From contig NC_060018.1 in assembly GCF_021134715.1 (NCBI RefSeq), positions 5,225,501 through 5,289,500 of the forward strand: 64,000 bases of DNA, given 5' to 3'. Origin of the DNA: Daphnia pulex (taxonomy: Eukaryota > Arthropoda > Branchiopoda > Diplostraca > Daphniidae). The position numbers and the translations under genes are program-made. The notes under the pieces were generated by a model. It had not been told where the DNA came from and searched no databases. It was given only the letters and a program-made list of their open reading frames with translations. Below, in pieces: positions 50,801-64,000 of this stretch. Position 1 is the first letter of the stretch. Every line of letters starts with the position of its first letter.

Positions 50801-53664
50801 GACACCTCGACCGGCACGGCAGCCAACAACAACAAAAAATCCAACCATGACGGTACGTCAGACAAGAAAAACCCCGAAAAATCTAAAAATGAATAAATTA
50901 AACACGAAATTTGTCATGCAAAATCAGATATTTCTTTACTTTTCGAAATGATTGTGCGATGGGGTCCTTGAAATGTCTTTGCTGGAACGGCGACTCAATC
51001 CCGTCAACCCTCTGATGCAAGTTAAGTATATATTAAGGAAGAGAGTAGCAAGCGAATCTGCCCCGTCATCTAAATAGCTCAATCGTGGAACAAGACAAAA
51101 CCCTCAAACGTCCCCGTGTGATCCCGACCTTCTGGCGTCCGACGCCAGAAGAAAGACGACCGAGCAAATGCCAGCATCGTTCGCCAAGATATTTATATAC
51201 TTTCGCTATACATTTTTGTTTTGAGTTTTCAATATTTTCTTTTTGCTGTCTGTTTCTCCTGCAGGAATTTTTTGTTTTATTTCTTCGGGGGGCTCCAGCT
51301 TTCCGCCAGTCGAGATAAGACGAAAGCGGCAAAACCTTCAGAGTGCAAAACCTGCACCTGATCACGCGCGTTCAAGAGTCAGGTCGAGAAAGTAGGTCGA
51401 CACTTAAACATCGCGCAACTTCGAGTAAAGTGATCCGCATCGTGAATCGATAGAACAGGACAAGTCAGAGAGAGTCGCAATATTTATTCCGATGAAAAAT
51501 AGCCTATCCATACTCGTGATCCATCACGACATTTTCGTGCCGTCAAGGATAAAAAGAAAAATATCTATCGGCAAAAGACAAACGCGCATCCTGGTACTTT
51601 CTCAAAAACGCTTTTACATTCGTCATTCCTATTTCTTTTATTAAAATATGCAGACGAAAAACACACAAAACATTTAGATGTCACCAAAGTTTTGGGGATA
51701 ACGTCGAGTGACACAGTACCGGATCCTATCAAAATAAAAAAAAAGACGGTGGTTTTCTATTTTTTTACGACCGATACCGACATTTACTTGGCAGTAAAAT
51801 GAATTTTTCAAAACACACGGATCCAAAAAGATGTCAACTCTTGGCGAAATCTCCGCTGCTGCCTTCAAGAGTTCCTGCTGTTGTTTATTATTTTCCTATT
51901 TTAGTGGAGAGGATCCTTCTTTTTGACCATCAAACGTCGCCGTTTTATAGTAATATGTTCCAGAATGAGGCGGACGCTGGTCCCTTTAAATCGCCATCAA
52001 CTGCCTAAACGAGCGAAATGGCTGCCAGCCAAAGTCTGCTGGTAATGAATCACCAGAGAAATTCAGAGAAGAAGATACACCCAGCAGCCGGTAATTGAAT
52101 TAGAATCTTTTCCAGTGGTGGCTTTTTATTATTCATCATTTCTATCTCCTTTTGCTCGTTTTCTCTCTCTCCCCCACTTTTGCTGCTGTCCAAGTGCAAC
52201 AAACCTCGCGATGGAGTAGTCGAGCTCCGCCTGCAACTCATTAGCGCACAAAAAGCCAAAGCACCCAGTGTCTCCACATATTCTCCCCTCATCCGAAACC
52301 CTCGGCGCGTCTATATTTAATGGCGTCCATCAGCGCCCTCTGGGAAACATTTCAGACCTGCTGGTGGAGCCTGCTGCTGCTGTAGGGAAACGGGAAACTT
52401 TATTTTTTCTTCTTTTACAGCACCCACAGGTTCCCGTTGCCATTTTTCTCTCTCCACTGCTAACCCTATACTTAAGAATGCGGTTTTTTCTCTCTCGATT
52501 GGTTAGTTGTTGCTATTATTTCTTTTCTTCTCTCTCTCGACTAGACTAGGGGCCGGTTTAAACTAGGTGGATCAAAGTTTTTGATCACTAGATGGCCCCT
52601 GGGCGACACATACTTCACCCATCTCTCATATTTTGATTTCCATCCAGCAAAGAGAAAGAGAGAGGAGCGCAGACATTTCACATGTCAAGCCGAAAGAAGA
52701 AAAAAAAGGGGGAAAAAAATCCCAACAACAACAAACATCCAGACCCACCAACACACACACACACAGTACAATCGTGAAAGGCAAGAAAAAAGATTTTTTG
52801 GCTATTTGAATAACGACTAGGTTACGATCAAGTTTTTCTTTCGAATACATTCCCGACGTCCCGCTGTTTTTTTTATATACGAGTTGTTCAAAACATGGCG
52901 ACGGCCGTATGACATCTCCTAGCGCCCAGCAAACATTCCGATGAATCCCTGGCGATTACAATTTGATAGGAGACACAAGGTGGAAGGATCAAAACAGACG
53001 GACTCGGCCATTCAGATTCGAGAACCCCAAAAATCCAATCCCATGCAACAGTGGCACTGTGGAATTATACGCTTGTTGTCCCTCAGCCGGACCAGCCGTC
53101 CGTGACGGGGCGTCACCCGCCAGAATCATCATCATCATCATCCTAGTCATTTCTCTCGTTTCTTTCTTCATTTCTTTTCTATTGTTGGCGTCCGTTTTCT
53201 CTTTGATGAGAATCAATCAAAAACATTCCTCCTCTGCAAGACGTTGGCAAATGGCGATAACGCCTTCGTGCAACACGCTCCTCGGCCACAGTCCCTCATT
53301 ATTTCCGTTCTGCTGGGCTATTCCGCATGTCAGACAGCGTCGGAATCGATCATTTCCCTCGCAAACAAAATCCCCTCGCCACTTTCTACCGCAGCAAACA
53401 GTCGGGGCCCTTGAAGACGATTGGGAAAAGAACCCACTTGATTGACACCGGCTAATTGCTCATTCAGGCTTGAAAATAGGAAAGACACGTCAAACTGTCA
53501 ACCAAATACACTCAATTTCCGCAGGAATCAAGTCAGGATGTTTCACATCAAAATAAGAACAATAATCAAGTTGAAGAAAACTTACGTCGCTGCTGTGTCG
53601 GTGCGGCGCGATTGACTGAGGCGGCAAACAGGATCAAGGCAGACAACAAGAGTATCCGGTCCAT
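44893..53664 (-). CDS. FGFR: Fibroblast growth factor receptor (heartless/breathless class)
   Basis: This is a receptor tyrosine kinase for FGFs. Exons are 53664-53586, 49736-49586, 49495-49086, 48998-48810, either 48168-47978 or 47664-47468, then 47017-46879, 46793-46634, 46560-46205, 46130-45912, 45817-45675, 45595-45261, 45173-45068 and 44988-44893. They encode 857 or 859 aa. The signal peptide is [20 protein letters not shown]. Ig1 spans about residues 27-120. An acidic stretch, the acid box, spans about 120-185 ([32 protein letters not shown]). Ig2 ends with [15 protein letters not shown]. Ig3 ends with [14 protein letters not shown]. The TM segment is about 412-435. Kinase landmarks are LGEGAFGHV (about 527), VAVK (about 555), HRDLAARN (682), DFGLARD (702), the paired EYYRK activation tyrosines (about 714) and [10 protein letters not shown]. 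The first intron is 3.85 kb. The intron after 46205 uses a GC donor. Confidence 0.95.
46131..46204 (-). other. GC-AG intron within the FGFR kinase domain
   Basis: The exon ends CTCAAAG, and the next bases are GCAAGT. The following exon starts AAGGCCAC after caacag. Joining them gives [18 protein letters not shown], the expected kinase sequence across strand 3 and helix C. No nearby GT donor keeps the frame. Confidence 0.8.
47468..47664 (-). CDS. FGFR: FGFR alternative exon B, first half of Ig domain 3
   Basis: 197 bp, acceptor cacctcag and donor CAG|GTTTCC. Entry and exit phases are identical to exon A. It encodes [20 protein letters not shown], then [20 protein letters not shown], then [20 protein letters not shown]. 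It is a diverged paralog of exon A. It lies 313 bp downstream in transcription order and is followed by the constant exon at 47017. Tandem use of A and B would shift the frame. Confidence 0.85.
47978..48168 (-). CDS. FGFR: FGFR alternative exon A, first half of Ig domain 3
   Basis: 191 bp, acceptor gcgcag and donor CAG|GTGAGT. It enters one base into a codon (G|AA, Glu) and leaves at a codon boundary. It encodes [20 protein letters not shown], then [19 protein letters not shown] with the first Ig cysteine and the core Trp, and ends in GTPIGNALQ. This matches the IIIa half of Ig3 in vertebrate FGFRs (ERSPHRPIL...). Confidence 0.85.
49737..53585 (-). other. First coding intron of FGFR (3.85 kb)
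   Basis: It separates the signal-peptide exon from the first Ig exon, with phases joining as C|AT in a His codon. It contains a (TG)n run at about 50722-50740, A-rich and C-rich tracts, and an (ATC)n run near 53128. I saw no further coding exon. Confidence 0.65.
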
Positions 53665-56600
53665 CTTCTTTTGGGTACGGCGCGGCCTTCTTCAGGGGCA
53701 ATCAGAAATCCAAGGGGTGGAAGAAGCAGCAGCAAAACAAGTCGGGATGAAAAGATAAAAGGAAAAAATCCAAAAGGGCGCGACGCGCTGCCTCCAATCA
53801 AAACATCTGCGGGGGGAAGCACACAATTTATATTATTTTTAAAATCAAAAATACGTTTTCTATATACACACACACAGAGTCTACGTATAAAGATGAAATG
53901 CTTTAAATGTACAATGCCGCGACTGGATGGAACCCGAAAAAGAAAAAAGGTACAGGTCAGAAAATCAGGGGGGCCCCCAGACTCTTACCATTTCCAACAG
54001 GTAAGGAGATCCACCTGACCCCTATAAATAAATCAGTGGCTAGACGCCCCACCCCTCGGTACTTTACCGCAGCCAAAAAAGTCTCTGCACTGGTAGGCCC
54101 ATTTTCTTTTTAACAGCAATAAAACTAAAGGGGTTTTTCTGGTCAGAGATTTTTCTTTTGACGGTGAAAATGAACAAAAGAGACACACAAGCAAATTCGA
54201 GAGCGCGTGCCCCACACCATCTAACGTGTCGGAAAGACGAGGCCGGCTATATGCAATCGAAAGTTGATTGCACCGCGGCGTATCAAAAAGTCCAGCATCT
54301 TTTTTTGGTCACAAGGACGAGATCAATCTCTATTTCTCATATTTTTAAGGGACTTTTTTTTCTGTTTTTTAACAAAAAAAATATGAGGAAGATGGGATGA
54401 TCCCCGAATGTATTTTTAGACAAACACGGACAAGTGCCAGCAGATTCTCCGCTTCGTGTCGGGTTACGCCATGGGGAAAAAGAGGAAAAACTAGGAATAG
54501 AAATCACAGGGTAGGCAAAAGACTGTAAAAACAAAAGAAACGAAATTATAACAATTTCTTCTTTTGCTCAAGAGTTGAAAAGGAAGAAAAACAGAAATTG
54601 ATAATCATAGTCATAATCATATTTGGGTGTCGATTGGAAATAATAGCAGGGGCAGGGCGGGGGAGGAGACTTGAGAAAGTCAGACACATCTTCAGCTCTC
54701 GGAAAGTTAAAAAGCAAAAGAAATAAGATTGAAGTACAAGAAGAAGAAGACCGATGGCCGGTCAGGTCAAAGGTGCCTCTCATATACAACCCCACTGAGG
54801 TTATAGTTTCTCTTCTTCTTCTTCTTCCCTCCTACCCAATCATTTCAAATCGCCCGCCCTCTTCTTTTCTTCTTCTCATCTTGACCGACTTGTATTTTTC
54901 TTCAAAAGAAAAAGATGGTCGTCGTAAAACAAGAGAAAATCGGCACTTCTTTTCTCTCCCCCCCCCCCAACACCCCATTTACCACAACAAAATTAGAAAA
55001 AGAATCAACCGACAAATCCTCAACTTTGGAATAAAACTGTTTGGCAATGCGCGATTGCAATAGAAAATGACGTGATAACAGGAGAATGTTGCGCATATGA
55101 ATAAAACTAGCGAGTCAAGTGAAACAAAAAAATAACATGATGGATGTCGAGCTCGGGATAAAACTACAAGGCCCTCTTATTTCATTTTTTACCTTCTTGT
55201 CTTCTATCAAAAACTTGAAGCAATTGCCCTTGATATCTATCCAACCGTCAGAAAAATGGAAGTAGAAACGTTCACTTGCACAACGAGCCAAAAGGAAAAA
55301 ATTAAAAATAAATAAATAACGCTCGGCTGGAGTTTTTGATTGTTGTCCTACCTGACGGCCGATGCTAGTTATAAATCCAAATCCTATGCAAATGAGACGC
55401 ATGGCTCGTGTCAGACGGATGGACAGGTGCCCTTTTCGCCAAGGGTTTAGCTTTTCATCTTTTTCTTTTCGCTTTTGTTTTCTCTCCTGTTGAAAATCCA
55501 ATCAACTCTACAATTTCGACCGAGGGGGGATTAACTTTTTCTCTTTCAAAACTGCGCACACGATTCATTATGCCCCCCCCAAAATTTTTGTTTCAAACAA
55601 CAAATTTCTTTTTCTTTTCTTTTTTTTTACAACAAGTGTTTCTCATTTTCAAACTTTTGCTCATCCCCTCCTCTACCCACACTACAAGTTAAGGCCTAAA
55701 AGAAAAAGCTAAAAACGGTTTTCTTGAGATGGGAGGTGGGGGTTGATATGGGGGCCGTGGGGGTCGAACTATATGGCGCCATTGAACCACAAAATCGGGA
55801 GGCCAACAATCTCCGACTGGACAATGGGTCAAAACCCATATAGATACCGACAGAATAAAAAAAAAATCTATATATATTTTTTAAACGGGAAAATTGGTGG
55901 GCTCTTCTTATTGAACCAATAATAAAAAAAGACTCGTGTTACGCTCGGTCGACCCAGAAAATTTTACCGACAAAACAACAGGAAAACCGAAACGGATTCG
56001 CGCTGGGGTGTGTGTGTGTGTGTAGACTCGAATTGCATTTCCCGGCATGTGACCAAGAGAAAAATAAAATGCGACTATCGAAATGAAACGGCACAAAACT
56101 ACATTCAATACGACTCCTTCAAGATGGCGACAACAATAGGGTCTCGACTAGCCAGAGCCCCTGTAATCATGATACACACAAAAAGCCTTTTTGCCGAGAG
56201 ATGACGAATGACTTTTAATGATGACATTCCACAAACGTTCAATCTTTTTTTTTCTACATGTGACCTATTCAGCCAATGTTGCGAACCTCCCCGACAATCA
56301 TCACAAACGGGAAAATAAAAATAAAAGACTGACGTAGTTTCTCACGCTCCCGGATTGCTACATCCACTAGAAAGCGAATAGAATAAATCTCACCTGATGT
56401 GCTTGATCACGGACAGTCGTCATTTGATGATGCAGAGTCAACTTCTCTTGTCGCCGCGAGGATTTGCAAGTCTCGGAGGTTCAAAAAAAGAAATATCCGT
56501 ACGAAAATGGAAAGTAACAATAAGGTCAGCAGGTTCTTCCAATATTTCCCAAACACTTTTTCTGTCTGCTGATGTCTCTCAACACGTTCACTTACAATGT

Positions 56601-59600
56601 CGACCAACTCGTCACACACACACAACTTCTCAAAACTTGCCACGCACGAAAAAAAGGGGGTCAATTCACACACACATGGAACTTTTTTAATTTTCTTCTA
56701 CTCGTCTTTTTTTCCAAATGTTTTCTATTTGTCAATCTAAAGATAGAAGACGGTGGGAAAAAATGTGAAGAGAGACGGAATCGATGTGTGGCCGTACTGT
56801 ACGCGATCTCGACGCAGACTGAACCAACTCTCGCCTTTACGGCTTTACCACGAGACAAGATGCTGGGGCTCATCATGGCCCTCTGGCGGAAACCCCTGTC
56901 TCCCACCCCCCCTTTCCTTGGCGATCAACCAATCATATTGCTTCCTTGCTCTCTCTACCTATATTTAGATATTGATATTCACCATTTGATGGAAACACTT
57001 AAAATGTTTGATTCGATTCGATTGTGTTTTATTTTTGATTCCGCCATTGGTTGCTGAATTCAATTTGTAGAGAAATGATCAAAGCACAGAGCCACCTATA
57101 GGCGAATATCATCTGCAGGGCTCCTAGAAAGAAAAAGAAAAAAGGAAGAAATAGGCAACCAATTCTATTTCCAGACAGTCTGGAGTAAAACAAGAAGAAT
57201 GTCCTCGGCGTTTCCTCGTCGAGCGTCGCACCATATATAAAACAAAAAGGAAGTGACTTTCTTTCTCTTTCTCCACTGTTGTGTGTAATCACTTCTCTTT
57301 AGTTTCGTGCAAGTCGTTTCGACCTGTAGCGGTTCGTTTCAATTGTTTCTCCCGGCAGCAGCAGCCAAGCAAACAAACAAATCATAAAAAGTAGAACTGC
57401 ATCTAGTACATCCAAACAACCCGAGATCTTTGAGAAGCTATCGTGATGGTATAATCAAAATGAACTTTGAACGTTATATCCCTACAAACTGTCACGTCGT
57501 TTTAGTAACTAACCGTACCTAGGCTTGTTTTGTTATCATCATGGCGAGAGAGAGAGACTTATACTGGGGTTTTATCTATAGCTCTCTGTACGATCGTATA
57601 GGATCACAATAGTAAATAAGAGCGGCATAAAGAACAAAAATATTGAAGATAAGACATGTTAGTGTATGTTATCTGCGTGTGTTGAACGAACTGGTACGCT
57701 GGTGTATACGCTAGAACAACAACGTTTTCGAGAGAGGATATTACGGGCAGCCCCTTGACAACTGAAACAGCCAAGTCGCGGGCCAAGTCGGTCAGTTTTT
57801 CTCGACTTTAATAAACAAAAACTCGACAATCAGCAGAGTTCGGGTAGATATAGCAGTCAACTCTCTAGTAGAGGTAGAGTGACCCAGACTTGAAGGGGGG
57901 GGGGGGGGGGCTTGAAAAAAAAAGATAAATGCGATAACCCCAAAACCTCCCCAAAATCTTTTGTTACAACCCAAAAAAAGGTAAATATTAAATACGTGAG
58001 GCCAAAAATACGATAGAAAAATTTTAGGAAAATGCTAAAAGCTTAGAAAGGGTAAATGCGCACGAGGCAACATTTTCATGTAAATGAAGGTCAACGTAAG
58101 GACAGTTTTCTTTGTTCTTTTTAAAAAAAAAAAAAAGAAAAAGAAAAAAGAAAGAGAAAACTAAACTGTTACGTCGTTGCATTACCAAATCTGCCCCTTC
58201 AATTATTATTTGAGAAGATTTGATCTCTTAGATCGAATCTTTCGGTAAATTCATCACCGTTAAAACTGTGTGAGAAAAGATAAACTATTTCAAATTGAAA
58301 CTTCATTAATCAAAGGAGACGTCCGCTACATCCCCCTCTAATCAATGTCATGGATCAATCTCGATCTGTTACCTTTTCTGGTGGCCTTTCTTTTCTCTTC
58401 CAGTTCGCTTAATTAACATAATATTTCTTGTTCTTTTCATTTCTTTCCTTTCTTTTTTTCTTTCTTCTTCTTCTTTTTCTTCTTCTTCAATTGCACGAGA
58501 TTATAAATCATCCAAACGACCTCTGATATACATTTACAAGATGTTCAAATCATTTCTCAGACTCTCGTCCACTTGAGAAACTGGACCGGGGTGGATGATT
58601 CCGCCGCAAGACACCCTCAATTTTCATTTCAGCTTTTTTTCTTTTTCTTTTTTTCATTTTGAATAATCAAATTATCTCGAGAGAGAATGAAAAAAAAGGA
58701 AAAAAAATAACAAAACACGGAACGAAAAAGAACTGAAAGAAAATGATCTCTAATGACGTTGCCTGCGATTACCTTTGATGATTGTTTCAAATTCTTTCAT
58801 CTTTCTTTTGACTTCTTCGCGCCCGTCCGATACACACCTTTCATCATCGATCATTTTCACTCCCTTTTTCAAGACACAAAAGGGGCTATATAATTTACAC
58901 ACTCTAGTATGTAGATAGACTAAGGGGAGAGAGAGAGAGTAGAAGATGGCCATCATCAAATTCTTTGGCCTGTTACATCTACTCTCCCCAACGTTTCATT
59001 GCCTATGCAATTCCAATAGCGAGCTAGAGAAAAGAGGTATATTCCACAGTCTTTTTGGTAGCTAGATATTACCTATATTGAGTGAGTGCTAGAAACTATA
59101 AGGGGGGAAAAGGTTTAAACAAACCTACACATCAATTCTCTCTACAGTATACATAATGCCCTGTGCTCCTCCTTGAAAGATGCGTATGCAAATGACGTGA
59201 ACGGTCCTGTCTGCCGAGTCGGATGGGGAATTATGGGATGCCAAAGTTTATACAGCAGAGAGTAACAAAACAAGAAAGAAAAAGAGTCTCCACCTACCGT
59301 TTTGTCTTTTCTCCAGTCTCAACTTCTTCTTCTTCTTCGTCTTTGGAGGTCTTTTTTCTTTTTTTAGACCCATATAGTGTCTGCATATATGCGTACGTAC
59401 CTTATACCATCCGCTATAAGGATTCCCATCATACACCTTTATCGAGAAAGGTAAAAAAAAAGCAAAAAAGAGAAGACAAATGGACAGCCATTTATTTCTC
59501 TTACTCGATAGGCCTATCAGAATCGTCTTCCCCACGCTGATGCGCATTAGTTTGCTGGTCCGTCTGTCCCGGACTGGGAAGGTCTCTCAGGTATACATGA

Positions 59601-62600
59601 CTTGATGGCCTGTGTGAGAGGAGACGAGAGAGAGAGTTGGCTAAGTAGGTAGGTCGCCCGCGCCAACCGTTTACATGCCTCTGCCAGATAAGTAGATTTG
59701 TAATTGTCCAAGTCTCTTTTTCTTTCTTATTTCTCGTTAGTTTGTGCTGTGTAACCGTGTCCGACCGTTAAAGTGTTTTTATTTTTCTTCCTTTCTCTTA
59801 TTATTACGTCTGGTTTTTCTTTTCTTTTCTTTTTTTTTCAATCAAATGTTTAACTGGCATAAGTAGAACAGGTTGAATCTCGACGGGAATCCTGAACGGC
59901 TTGCATGTCGACTTGTTTGACGACACACACACACAGACACACACACCAAGTGCCTTTTACACATATCAAACAACAAGAGACTATATAGTGGCACACGGTG
60001 ATTTCTCAGAAAATCAGAACAGCAGTCAGAAAGTCAGTTGGGAAAACTGACTGCCAGCCTGATAGAATCGTGACTAATGTCAGCCGAGACAATAAGAAAT
60101 GAATCATTTTCCCATTTTTAATGTACATATGCTATCATGCCGGACTGAAAACTGCTTCTGGTTGTTATCAAAAAAGCTCACAAAACTGAATAAAGTAGTT
60201 TATACTGAGACTGTACGCAAACATCATATCACATACACAATTTGCTTATACTATTTCTTCGAGTTTCTTCTTTCACCATTAAATGGCTCTGTGACATTAA
60301 ATTGAAACGCGCTGGGCGGGTTGGTAGCCGGTGCTGGCGTCGCACTCGCCACACACCAGCACACACGGCGCCTGTTTGACTATGAAATATTATTATGACA
60401 TGCCGGACCGGTTTCTAGATATATTCCCCAGTCTCATCTGTTAAACTCGTGGAAGGAAGAGGAGCACTGGGAGAGAAATCTTGGGGACCTGACATCAGAC
60501 GCTCCTCATCATATCGTTTTGCTTTTCCTTTTCTCTCCATCAGGAGATGATGAAGAAGAAACGGAAACATGTTCTCATTGCCGCCATCCAGGTTCAAAAG
60601 TTCACCAAGGAAACAAACAATTCCACCCCTAGCTATAGCTGCTAGCTAACTCTCAGCTTCGCTCTGCTACAGTGGATGATTTTGGGGGTCCGGATGAACT
60701 GCCGGATGAAGTAAAATATGGAGTACAGAAGAGCTTAAGCTAAATAGCAAACTGTTGGCGAGAGAAAAAGAGGAAGGAAGTCTTTGGCTTGGTTCCTGAA
60801 GAAGAAGAAGAAGAAGATCTTGTTTCATTTCATTTTTGTGGGGATCGTTAAGAGGCTGTTGCACGTTAATATTACAACGGTCCCCTCCAGTTTTTCTATA
60901 GGGCGCTCTCGAATTTAAAAGGTCGCTGGCTCGCCAGGAGACAGAGGAGTGTACACAGTAGTAGTGCGCACACACGGACAGATATAAAGAAACACGCCCT
61001 CTTCATGTTGGTGAATAGATTGAACAAACGGACGACGACGACGACGAAAGAGAGAGAGCTGGGCCAAAACAGAGCGGCGCAGCGCATGGAGGCTACACGG
61101 CGGAGTGTATCCGCCTGTAACAGGAGACGGGCCATCGCGGCGCAGCTCTTTTGATTTTCTATTTTTCTTATTCCTTCGTTTTTCATCCCCCCCGTTGGAA
61201 AACAAGAGAACAATCCCTCATAGTAGGCCCCATGATGCATGTACTACTACTACCGTACATTAAGAATATAAGAATAAGGTTCTAGACGTCAGCGAACTAA
61301 CCATTATTGTGTATATCCGCCCTCATAGATATCCGATGGACAAATAAGTCCAGCACCGATGAGGATCCAGTCCCTGCCGTCTTCTTCTTGATAGGCGAAT
61401 CAAAACACGGCACAACATAATATAAAGACTTCCTCCTTGCAAGAGAAGGGGACTAGACCATATAGCCTTTTTGCCCGGCTATGTACTATAGCTCCTTGAT
61501 GATCCCAGAAACTTTATTTTTTCCTTGGACGAAACGTGATGGAGGGACTTTGCTTCTCATTTTCCCACAGTTCCTTTCCTGCTTTGCTTCCATCATCATC
61601 CGATACAGCCACTTGGGCATCCCACAATTGAGTATAACACAGAAAAATAATACTAGCCAGCAGCACAGATAGATCTCTATACCAGAAACGTGATCCCGAC
61701 ATCTTGAAAGTCCCCTATATAAATCATGTTCTTTTTATAGTGCACACGTATAGGCACTCCAACGACATGTATAGCCTAGTCAGATAATATATGCGTCACC
61801 CCCTTAAACTACTATTATTATTGTTCACGACGAATTCGATCTTTGATTGTTGATCACGGTCACAGCGGCCGGAGCACGTCTTCATTAGTGAGCTAGAGCC
61901 ATTTTCCAATTTTTAAACGACATTTTCCCCTTTTTTGAGCTGGGCTAAAAAAAGGGGGAGAACCATGGAGAGATGAAAAAAAAAATCTCATTATTTCTAA
62001 TTTCAGAACGAAAAGGAGTAAAATGGGGAAGAAAAAAACGACTAACGTGTGCGTAAATCGAATGACGACAGAGTGAACGAAGGGGAGAAAAAAAGAGAAA
62101 AAACTGAAATATGGATGCCGGCCAACAGACGGAGGTAAAGCCATGACGTACTGGCAATGTGCCATTCTGTGTGCAAGAACTTTTTTGACGCCATAAAAAA
62201 CAAACAAAAAAAGAAAACACACGTAACAATTTAATGTTTTTTTTTGTTTTTTGTTTTTTGTTTTTAAAGAAAAATTAATGTAATAATAATACGAGTTTGC
62301 AGCACTGGGTTTGCCGCGTGATGTGAAGTTGACCGCTCTTTATGCGTGTTCTCCATCATCTCTCCCGATGGGATAAACACATATCAGATGTTATAAGCTT
62401 AAATCAAATTCCCAGATTTCTTTAAAAGGCGCCACTTGAATATTCAACAGATTTCGACCGTTGATAGGATCACACGGGATCACACATAGTTCCACACGAT
62501 GATACGCTTGAATGGCTCTTAGAAATTATGATTATTATCATCTCCTACCATCTAAGATAGATTTTTCCTTTTTTTTCTTTCTCTCTCCTCCCTTGTATAG

Positions 62601-64000
62601 AATTAAAGATATGGAAAAATGTGCTCGAGTGTCTTGCTATTATTGAAGACGACTAATTTGATTAACGAATATAATAGACTGAAACTAGAAACGTCAAATC
62701 GGATAAAAAGGTGGACACAACACAAAAGGGAGTTGGCGGTTGGTGTTGGATTTGAAAATTAACGGCCTGTGCTCGCGATGGCCATTATTGACGCGCATCC
62801 AACACACAAGAGTTAAAGGGTTGTAACGCGATTATTGCAATTGGATTAGCTGCGCTTCGAGGCTCTGCCCATCTCCAATGTCTTCTATGTACATTATCCA
62901 TCGCCCTTTTGCTTGCCCAGCGCGTTAAATGGTGTGCCCAACACTTTCCGTATTATTATTGTTCCTCCGATGTTGTCCGTTTCAAGTTTTCTCTCTTTTG
63001 TTGACAGTTGGCTATGCAAATTTCCACCATCCCATCGCAGGGGCGCGTCTTTTTTCTTCAAGGTATATAGTATGTACCCGTTTCCGGCGGAAGGATCTTG
63101 GCTGGAAACCACCCCCTCAATGGGGAAAAAAAAAGCGCTTTCACCCTCCTCAACCCAACAACTGTGTGTGCACAGTCCCCAATCAAAAGTGAAAAAGTGT
63201 ACCAGTGCGCTCGTGTTTTTTGACTGGTAAAGAGCGAGGGTGGAAGAAGAAGAAGAAGAAGAAGTAAACGAACTTGCTCCCCTTCTTATTTCTCCTTCTT
63301 CTGTCTTCTCTACGGATGCCTAATAATTCGTCTCTGAATGTTCCAAGAGTTTTTTAGTTTTTTCTTTCTTGGCTGCTGTTGGGAGGGGGGGAGTTTTGAA
63401 CTGCGGCTGCTGGAACGCACATGGCATTTCGTTGGAGCTCAAGGAAATAACGGCGGCAGTTGCCATGTCTTGTTGGGTCTTTTTGAACTCCTCCTCGTCC
63501 CTCCCTCGCGTCCACCTCCTTTACAGGAGCTCCCGAGGACGACTCCTCGACTCCTCCGCAACACACAGGCGACACACACGTGCGCAAAACACACATCCTT
63601 CCTCCCTTGTACATAGCCCCACGGCTCCGGTTCTCCGTCTTCTATTTTATTTGACTGCGGCTCGCTCTCTCCGAGGCTGTGGACTGAAAACAAAGTTTCA
63701 ACCTTTTTGAACTGCCGCTTCTTTTACGAACGCTAAAGCCTCTCGCTTAAGCCCAAAACTGTGGTAACATTCTGCAACCTAACGATTGAGGATCGACAAC
63801 TCCCCCCCCCCAACAGAAGTTTGAACCGATTCTTAAACAGATGAGACGTCCAATGATGATGTCAAATTTACTAGAGAAGAAATGACGGTTATAAATAAAT
63901 TGACATCAGGTCGGTTATTAGGTAACTCTAACAGTTAACCCAATGTGAAACTATGGAGGGCAAAAGAAATAAAGGTCTCGCCGGTTGAAAATAGAAAACG
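53665..64000. other. 10 kb upstream of the FGFR start codon, no gene recognised
   Basis: This should hold the FGFR promoter and any non-coding first exons, which I cannot place. It is rich in simple sequence: C runs at about 54958-54968, a 16-base G run at 57895-57910, (GA)n near 58930, (GAA)n near 60799 and 63245, and many poly-A/T tracts. A TATATAAA lies near 57232 on the plus strand with nothing recognisable downstream. Open frames are short or low-complexity. Confidence 0.5.
57895..57910. repeat. 16-base poly(G) tract
   Basis: An unbroken run of sixteen G follows TGAA. Such runs are prone to length error in sequencing, so the exact count is uncertain. Confidence 0.8.

Noticed and set aside
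57232-57300. TATATAAA followed by a pyrimidine-rich leader-like stretch
   Set aside because: No start codon with a credible frame downstream, so not listed as a promoter.
63338-63710. Overlapping open frames on both strands in the GC-rich right end
   Set aside because: No motif, no splice context, and simultaneous openness on both strands. Probably an untranslated or intergenic GC-rich patch.

Overview
This window is animal nuclear DNA, most likely from a branchiopod crustacean such as Daphnia. Genes are split into many short exons, mostly separated by 55-90 bp GT-AG introns, with some introns of 1-5 kb. Gene content is arthropod: an IR93a-type chemoreceptor, an FGF receptor, an orphan rhodopsin-like GPCR, and Tyr/Thr-rich EYYTTKA-repeat secreted proteins that I associate with Daphnia. 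No bacterial operons, rRNA, tRNA or CRISPR array were seen. I joined exons by hand from reading-frame phase, splice dinucleotides and family resemblance, so boundaries may be off by a base or two.

Layout. (1) 1-8524, plus: the 3' eleven exons of ecdysoneless (ECD); its N-terminal exons lie left of the window. (2) 8525-17600: a gene-poor, decaying block. It holds an orphan carboxylesterase-like fragment, a long foldback repeat, a small TTAA-flanked piggyBac-type MITE, a tandem cluster of broken EYYTTKA genes with repeated TATA promoters, and a frameshifted protein kinase relic. (3) 18525-26920: a compact housekeeping block. EDC3 (plus) converges on GON4L (minus), and GON4L diverges from the KH-domain splicing factor KHDC4 (plus) across about 295 bp. 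(4) 27410-31363, minus: a complete 18-exon ionotropic receptor, probably IR93a, about 908 aa. (5) 32139-37163, minus: a complete orphan class A GPCR in eight coding exons with two possible C-termini. (6) 37164-44892: no gene recognised. (7) 44893-53664, minus: a complete FGFR of about 857-859 aa. (8) 53665-64000: about 10 kb without a recognisable coding exon, rich in homopolymers and microsatellites.

The most interesting observation is in the FGFR gene. Two homologous exons (47978-48168 and 47468-47664) both encode the first half of the third Ig domain, with the same entry and exit phases. Using both in tandem breaks the frame, so they look like mutually exclusive exons that change the ligand-binding domain. 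Vertebrate FGFRs instead alternate the second half of that domain (IIIb/IIIc). Here the alternation is in the first half and the second half is constant.

Functional links between neighbours are limited. EDC3 (mRNA decapping), KHDC4 and ECD (both splicing-linked) are RNA-related and GON4L is a chromatin corepressor. The IR, GPCR and FGFR are membrane receptors. Apart from the shared GON4L/KHDC4 promoter interval and the EDC3/GON4L convergence, I see no sign that they act together.
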